Assembly: GCA_963773845.1 (NCBI GenBank)
Contig: CAVZCU010000017.1
Coordinates: forward strand, 310,001 to 374,000
From: SIAJ01 sp963773845
GTDB lineage: Bacteria > Planctomycetota > Planctomycetia > Gemmatales > Gemmataceae
Reading direction: 5' to 3'
DNA: 64,000 nucleotides
Shown here: one piece after another, positions 61,011 to 64,000 of the stretch
Numbering within the stretch: position 1 is the stretch's first letter
Layout: each line of letters starts with the position of its first letter
Position numbers and translations under genes: made by a program
The notes under the pieces: generated by a model
What the model saw: only the letters and a program-made list of their open reading frames with translations
The model's database searches: none
What the model was told of the DNA's origin: nothing

Positions 61011-62152
61011 GGTCGAGCCTCCTGAAGATGGGAAGAGAAACAATCCAGTCGGACGGGTCGATCTTGCGGCGGCGAAATCCATCGACGCCCGCAACCGCAT
61101 AACTGTCGCCTTGCATGAGCATGCGATCGACGACCGCGAAGTCGGCCCAGAATGAGCCTTCGGGGATATCGGTGAATTTGCCCGGCGGGCCGGCAAGCCA
61201 GCGGCTGCCCCACGAGTTGACGATCAGGAATCCGGGCCGCTTGCCGCCCTGATAGCCGGCGATGCACATGCAATGCGGCCAGGTCCCATAGGGACGCAAG
61301 AAGCCATCGGCATCGCGAGTGATGGGTTGATCGCCGAGGGTTCCAAAGCCGACATCCGAGCAAACGAAAATCGCATAGCCCTGCTGCAATGCCTTGCGCG
61401 CGTCGGCGGCTGTGGTGACCAACGTCGTCTGGCAGGGGTGTTCTTTACAAGCGGCGACGAGATCGGTTGGCACGCCGCGGTCGCCCCAGTCGCGGCAACG
61501 CTGCGGATCGTAGCCTTTGAGTTCCCGGCCGCCGTACGCACCATCGGGCAAAAGACCCCCGGTCCCCTTCTGCAGCCAGCGACTCGCCCGTGCTCCCCTC
61601 GAACCGTCGCCGCCGAGGATCGGATTTCGCGGATCGACGTTGATCCGGCTACCGGCATAGATCGCTTCGCGCAGATTCGGTGCGAACTGCTGCGGCGGAC
61701 CACGGCGGAGATAAATGCGCGAACAGAGACTGAATTCACATGCCGCCCCCGTGCCGAATGCGACGCAGGCGCCGATCGGTCCCTGGTCGTGGACGGGGAA
61801 ATGCGCCGTGATTCACCTTTGCGTAGAACCGCCAGACGGGAGCATCGTCGTCGGGGCCGTTGTTGGCTTCGGCAGCTTCGGTATCCGCCCAGCGGGGGGT
61901 CGCCAGCGAATCGAGCGTCTGCTTGCGTTCCTCTTCGCTCGGCGGTCGCCAGCCGAATGGCTCTTCGGGAAAGATCGGCGTCGGCGGGATCGGCAATGGC
62001 TGTGGCTCATCGCCGTTGCGCTGACGAATGCAGTTGCCGATGAAAACGAACAGCAGTGTGATCGCCCAGGCGACGATCGATCGCCAGTTGGTCGGCAGAA
62101 TCTGTTTGAGCCGGGCCCAGCGGCCCGCTGCGGAAGAAATGGCGTCGGACAT
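60991..62152 (-). CDS. Membrane-anchored papain-like (C1) cysteine peptidase, frameshifted
   Basis: MSDAISSAAGRWARLKQILP is followed by a membrane helix (SIVAWAITLLFVFIGN) and a Pro-rich linker. After a frame change in a CCCC run near 61805 the catalytic core follows: VHDQGPIGACVAFGTGAACE corresponds to the papain Q..G.C.AF site, TWPHCMCIAGYQGGKRPGF to the His region and LIVNSWGSRW to the Asn-Ser-Trp-Gly site, so the triad is complete. Bacterial C1 peptidases like this occur in phages and mobile islands. It starts 3 bp after the upstream gene stop and overlaps the next gene. Confidence 0.72.
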
Positions 62153-62155
62153 GGC

Positions 62156-62887
62156 TTACTTTCCTTTGAGAGCGTCCAGAGCAGACGCGAGACGAGTGAA
62201 CAGATCAACGAGTTTCGATTTGAGATCGGGATCGATTTTGCGGTCGGGGTCATCGCCGGCAACGGCGGCCACTTCGTCGCCACAGGCTTTGCGAACGGCG
62301 GGGATTGCTCCATCGGGAAGCACGGCGGGAATGGCATTGCGATAATCGCTCAACAGATCGCCGATGGTTGCGGGCTGATCGGTTGCGATGTGTTGGGACA
62401 TTGCCAAATAGAAGCTCGCGAGCATCGCGACGTATTCGCGTTTCTCGGCCAGCTCGCCGGGATCGGCTTGAAAGGCTTCACGCAGTTTGCGCGTCAGCGG
62501 GTCGATCGGCTCCGGCGGTTTCGGCTCGGGAGGCGGCGGATCGGGCCCATCCGGCTCGACATTCACGATAAATTCGACGATCTCGGAGGGAACATCCCCC
62601 TTGGCAGTCACGCACACGACGCGATACTTGCCAGGCCGTGACGCCGTCGCCAGGGTCGCCTTCGGATCGCGCAGCGCCAGCTCCGGCGGAGCGATTCGGA
62701 GCCCGCGATCGAGCGATTTCCAACGAATGATGCGCCCTTCGGTCTCGGCGCGCAAGACGATCCAGTCGCCGACGACCGCTCGAACGTCGGCCACTTTCAA
62801 GGGCGTCGGCGGGTCCTGGGCAAAAGCGCTAGGGGCCGAAATAGTGGCGGCCAGCGCCGCGACCAGGCGAGAGATTGGCGATGACAT
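62156..62887 (-). CDS. Secreted protein with Ig-like domain and Pro-rich linker
   Basis: The protein is 243 residues, intact. A signal peptide (MSSPISRLVAALAATISAPS) is followed by a beta-sandwich-like domain (VGDWIVLRAETEGRIIRWKS, PGKYRVVCVTAKGDVPSEIV), a Pro/Glu-rich linker (PDPPPPEPKPPEPIDPL) and a helical C-terminal domain (LREAFQADPGELAEKREYVA). It is first in the leftward operon with the papain-like peptidase, 3 bp away, so the two are surely co-expressed. Function unknown; it might be a partner or substrate of the peptidase. Confidence 0.6.
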   Translation of the reverse strand: MSSPISRLVAALAATISAPSAFAQDPPTPLKVADVRAVVGDWIVLRAETEGRIIRWKSLDRGLRIAPPELALRDPKATLATASRPGKYRVVCVTAKGDVPSEIVEFIVNVEPDGPDPPPPEPKPPEPIDPLTRKLREAFQADPGELAEKREYVAMLASFYLAMSQHIATDQPATIGDLLSDYRNAIPAVLPDGAIPAVRKACGDEVAAVAGDDPDRKIDPDLKSKLVDLFTRLASALDALKGK

Positions 62888-63036
62888 GGTTGGCTTCGAT
62901 CAAACTGGGCGAACGGTGAAAAGTGAAATCTGGAATGGTAAAAAAGAATTCCCTTTCAAACTCGGCTCTTCATGTAATTCGATGCGCGCAAAGGGAAAGG
63001 GCAGCGCACGATTTTTTCGGGATTTTTTTGCGTAGC

Positions 63037-63055
63037 GGCAAGCTGCCAGCTTGCC
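63037..63055. other. Short hairpin GGCAAGCT/AGCTTGCC
   Basis: A perfect 8-bp stem with a three-base loop follows two T-runs (63011-63016, 63023-63029) in the region between the divergent secreted gene and the RimK-like gene. It could act on the 5' untranslated RNA of the latter or be a dispersed repeat. Nothing else is seen in 62888-63098. Confidence 0.35.
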
Positions 63056-63098
63056 CGGCGCCATTTTGGATGATGGAACACCGCCATACACCAATCTC

Positions 63099-64000
63099 AT
63101 GCACATAGCCCTACTCGCTGGCGGCGATGGTTGGCATGTCCGCGATTTGGTCCGGGCGGCTGCCGAACTTGGCCATTCCGCCGTTTCGGTCGATTTCCGC
63201 CGGGTCTGCGCGGATATTGGCGCGACCGATCATCTCAATTCATTTGATGCCGTCGTCGTCCGCACCATGCCGCCTGGATCGCTCGAGCAAGTCGTCTTTC
63301 GCATGGATCGGCTGCACGCCCTTGCACTCGCGGCATACCGGTCCTGAATCCGCCGCGGGCACTCGAGACCTGCGTCGACAAGTATCTGGCCATCGTGCCG
63401 CCTGCAAGCCGCCGGCTTGACCGTTCCGGAGACCATTGTCTGTCAGGATGCCGACGCGGCGCTCGCAGCGTTCGAATCGCTCGGCCGCGATGTCGTCGTC
63501 AAGCCGATCTTCGGCTCCGAAGGCCGCGGCATGATGCGAGTCAGCGATCCGGAACTGGCCTGGCGAACATTCCGCACGATCGAACGCACGCAGGCGGTCC
63601 TCTATCTTCAGCGATTCATCGCGCATCCCGGCTGGGACCTGCGGGCATTCGTGCTAAACGGCAAGGTCCTGGCGGCCATGCGCCGAACCGCGGGCGACGA
63701 CTGGCGAACCAACGTCGCTCAGGGAGCGAAAGCCGAAGCCATGCAACTATCGAGCGAGCAAGAAGAATTGGCGTTGCGGGCCGCGGCCGCCGTCGAAACG
63801 ATCGCGGCCGGCGTCGATTTGCTGCCGGGGCCGAACGGCGAATGGTACGTGATCGAAGTGAACGCCGTCCCTGGCTGGAAAGCGCTGGCGCCCGCGACGG
63901 GAGTCGATGTGGCGAAAGAGATGATCGCGCAGTCTGTTCGTCGCCTCAATCTAGGCCCCCTTCCCTGGGCGAGAAGGGAGGGGAAATCGCGCGTCGCTTG
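63099..64000 (+). CDS. RimK-like ATP-grasp ligase, two frame changes, incomplete at window end
   Basis: MHIALLAGGDGWHVRDLVRA starts the chain; after shifts near 63330 and 63395 it continues IPVLNPPRALETCVDKYLAI, QAAGLTVPETIVC, then the ATP-grasp core DVVVKPIFGSEGRGMMRVSD, YLQRFIAHPGWDLRAFVLNG, RTAGDDWRTNVAQGAKAEAM and WYVIEVNAVPGWKAL. RimK/MptN-type enzymes add glutamate or amino acids to carboxylates using ATP. In planctomycetes such a gene is often within the tetrahydromethanopterin one-carbon cluster; no other cluster member is inside the window, so this is a guess. Near 63959-63985 a CCCCTTCCCT/AGAAGGGAGGGG hairpin hints the gene may end here. Confidence 0.68.

Overview
The window looks like chromosome from a member of the Planctomycetota, most likely near Gemmataceae. 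The evidence is a planctomycete-like 16S rRNA gene that stands alone with its own promoter and terminator, ECF sigma factors each directly upstream of a large Ser/Thr protein kinase, a TPR-CHAT protein, a kinase joined to a formylglycine-generating-enzyme (FGE) domain, many secreted WD40, DUF1080 and repeat proteins, and small '(Q)PFxPxR..DG' proteins of a type I recall from planctomycetes. No tRNA gene and no CRISPR array were seen.

Region 1-13.3 kb is a mobile and accessory zone. It opens with the N-terminus of a leftward kinase. An intact 1.5-kb ISL3-type insertion sequence with an 8-bp target duplication then cuts off the end of a radical SAM gene. Next comes a small island (about 3.9-8.1 kb) edged by related palindromic repeats; it holds a DUF3800 protein, two small DNA-binding-type proteins, a frameshifted SWIM/DDE transposase and two small hypotheticals. 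A frameshifted ABC-ATPase/acetyltransferase fusion, a 1.3-kb ISAzo13-type element sitting in a small gene with a TTA duplication, and phage terminase large and small subunits follow.

Region 13.3-35.4 kb holds small hypothetical, membrane and zinc-ribbon genes, a VOC protein, a potassium-channel-like protein, an ECF sigma/kinase-WD40 pair, a TPR-CHAT protein, a 308-bp MITE related to the ISAzo13 element, secreted proteins, trehalose-6-phosphate synthase and a secreted glycosidase-like protein.

Region 35.6-43 kb is the most ordinary part: a self-contained leftward 16S transcription unit (promoter, leader, processing stem, rRNA, terminator), then rightward purQ, a membrane protein, nadC and an 871-residue surface repeat protein.

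Region 43-64 kb holds a second sigma/kinase pair in which the kinase-NPCBM-LRR-FGE gene is heavily broken, a decayed Rpn-type gene, a MoaD-like/BNR pair, a DUF1080 protein, thioredoxin, a WD40/receiver pair, and a leftward group (acyl-CoA dehydrogenase-like, PhnD-like, TusA-like/diiron fusion, Tat-exported protein) that is the best candidate for an undescribed pathway. A leftward operon with a papain-like peptidase and a DUF1353 protein follows, and the window ends in a RimK-like ATP-grasp gene.

About seventeen genes are complete in homology but change reading frame one or more times, while long neighbours are intact. Either the assembly carries indel errors or gene decay is widespread; this must be settled before any single 'broken gene' is interpreted.
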